This document shows positions 5,054 to 5,130 of a stretch of DNA of 5,130 nucleotides, one piece after another (position 1 is the first letter of the stretch; each line of letters starts with the position of its first letter). A model generated the notes under the pieces. It was given only the letters and a program-made list of their open reading frames with translations. It ran no database searches and was not told the DNA's origin. Source of the DNA: Saprospiraceae bacterium (GTDB lineage Bacteria; Bacteroidota; Bacteroidia; Chitinophagales; Saprospiraceae); the NCBI GenBank assembly GCA_016715405.1, contig JADKAE010000047.1:1-5130 (forward strand), given 5' to 3'. Position numbers and translations under genes: made by a program.

Positions 5054-5130
5054 AAAGAGCCGATCATCCTTCCGCCATCCTTCAAAAATCCCACCGATCC
5101 TAGTTGAAATTGATCCGCTGCTGCGGTGAA
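5054..5130 (+). repeat. 77-nt direct repeat, copy B (runs off the window)
   Basis: This is the partner of 4533-4609. Seven positions differ, at 5058, 5062, 5064, 5074, 5116, 5119 and 5125. The match continues to the last base of the window, so the true repeat unit may be longer. Confidence 0.85.

Larger units (their letters stand above)
4365..5130. other. Long intergenic region without a credible gene
   Basis: About 770 nt after glpF hold no frame with protein-like composition. The one open frame here (4357-4608 on +) starts inside the end of glpF and runs through the repeats. I found no tRNA, rRNA, CRISPR or transposase remnant. Nearly all of the stretch is accounted for by repeats and palindromes: a heptamer array (4364-4384), GTCAC octamers (4423-4453), a 27-nt pair (4446-4472 and 4505-4531), a 77-nt direct repeat (4533-4609 and 5054-5130), a GAGCGGAGTCGA-type pair (4659-4685 and 4782-4808), GACYNTRM octamers (4691-4730), a double hairpin (4853-4887), and nonamers (4943-4978). 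Around 4741-4767 lies a C4-TTTA-G4 palindrome followed by a G-rich tail, which also resembles a common intergenic repeat word. Confidence 0.7.

Overview
The window looks like part of a Bacteroidota chromosome, most likely a Saprospiria-type bacterium. This is an inference. It rests on the glycerol-gene protein sequences, the lack of good Shine-Dalgarno sites before the genes, and gaps full of short phase-locked tandem words of a kind I associate with that phylum. No rRNA, phylogenetic marker or database search was available.

Layout: (1) 3-275, the 3' end of a small unrecognised gene cut by the left edge. (2) 307-1908, an intact glpD for FAD-dependent glycerol-3-phosphate dehydrogenase. (3) 2024-3518, glpK for glycerol kinase, full length but broken by a net 2-nt deletion at about 2270, on the codon of the glycerol-binding Glu. 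(4) 3627-4364, glpF for the glycerol facilitator, with an intact body but no ATG, GTG or TTG in front of its conserved N-terminus. An octamer array runs right up to the place where the start codon should be. (5) 4365-5130, about 770 nt with no credible gene, built of repeats and palindromes.

Together the three named genes form a glycerol catabolic cassette, all on the + strand. GlpF admits glycerol, GlpK phosphorylates it, and GlpD oxidises glycerol-3-phosphate to dihydroxyacetone phosphate while reducing the quinone pool. As written, the uptake and phosphorylation arm is damaged and the dehydrogenase is intact. That could be real decay or reversible switching, or it could be sequence error.

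The most unusual non-coding signal is that the three gaps after glpD, glpK and glpF all carry short degenerate tandem arrays. Their consensus words and unit lengths differ (7, 8, 9 or 10 nt), but each holds a strict phase. The last gap also has a 77-nt direct repeat, a 27-nt direct repeat, and a palindrome with two competing hairpins containing a strong Shine-Dalgarno sequence and its complement.
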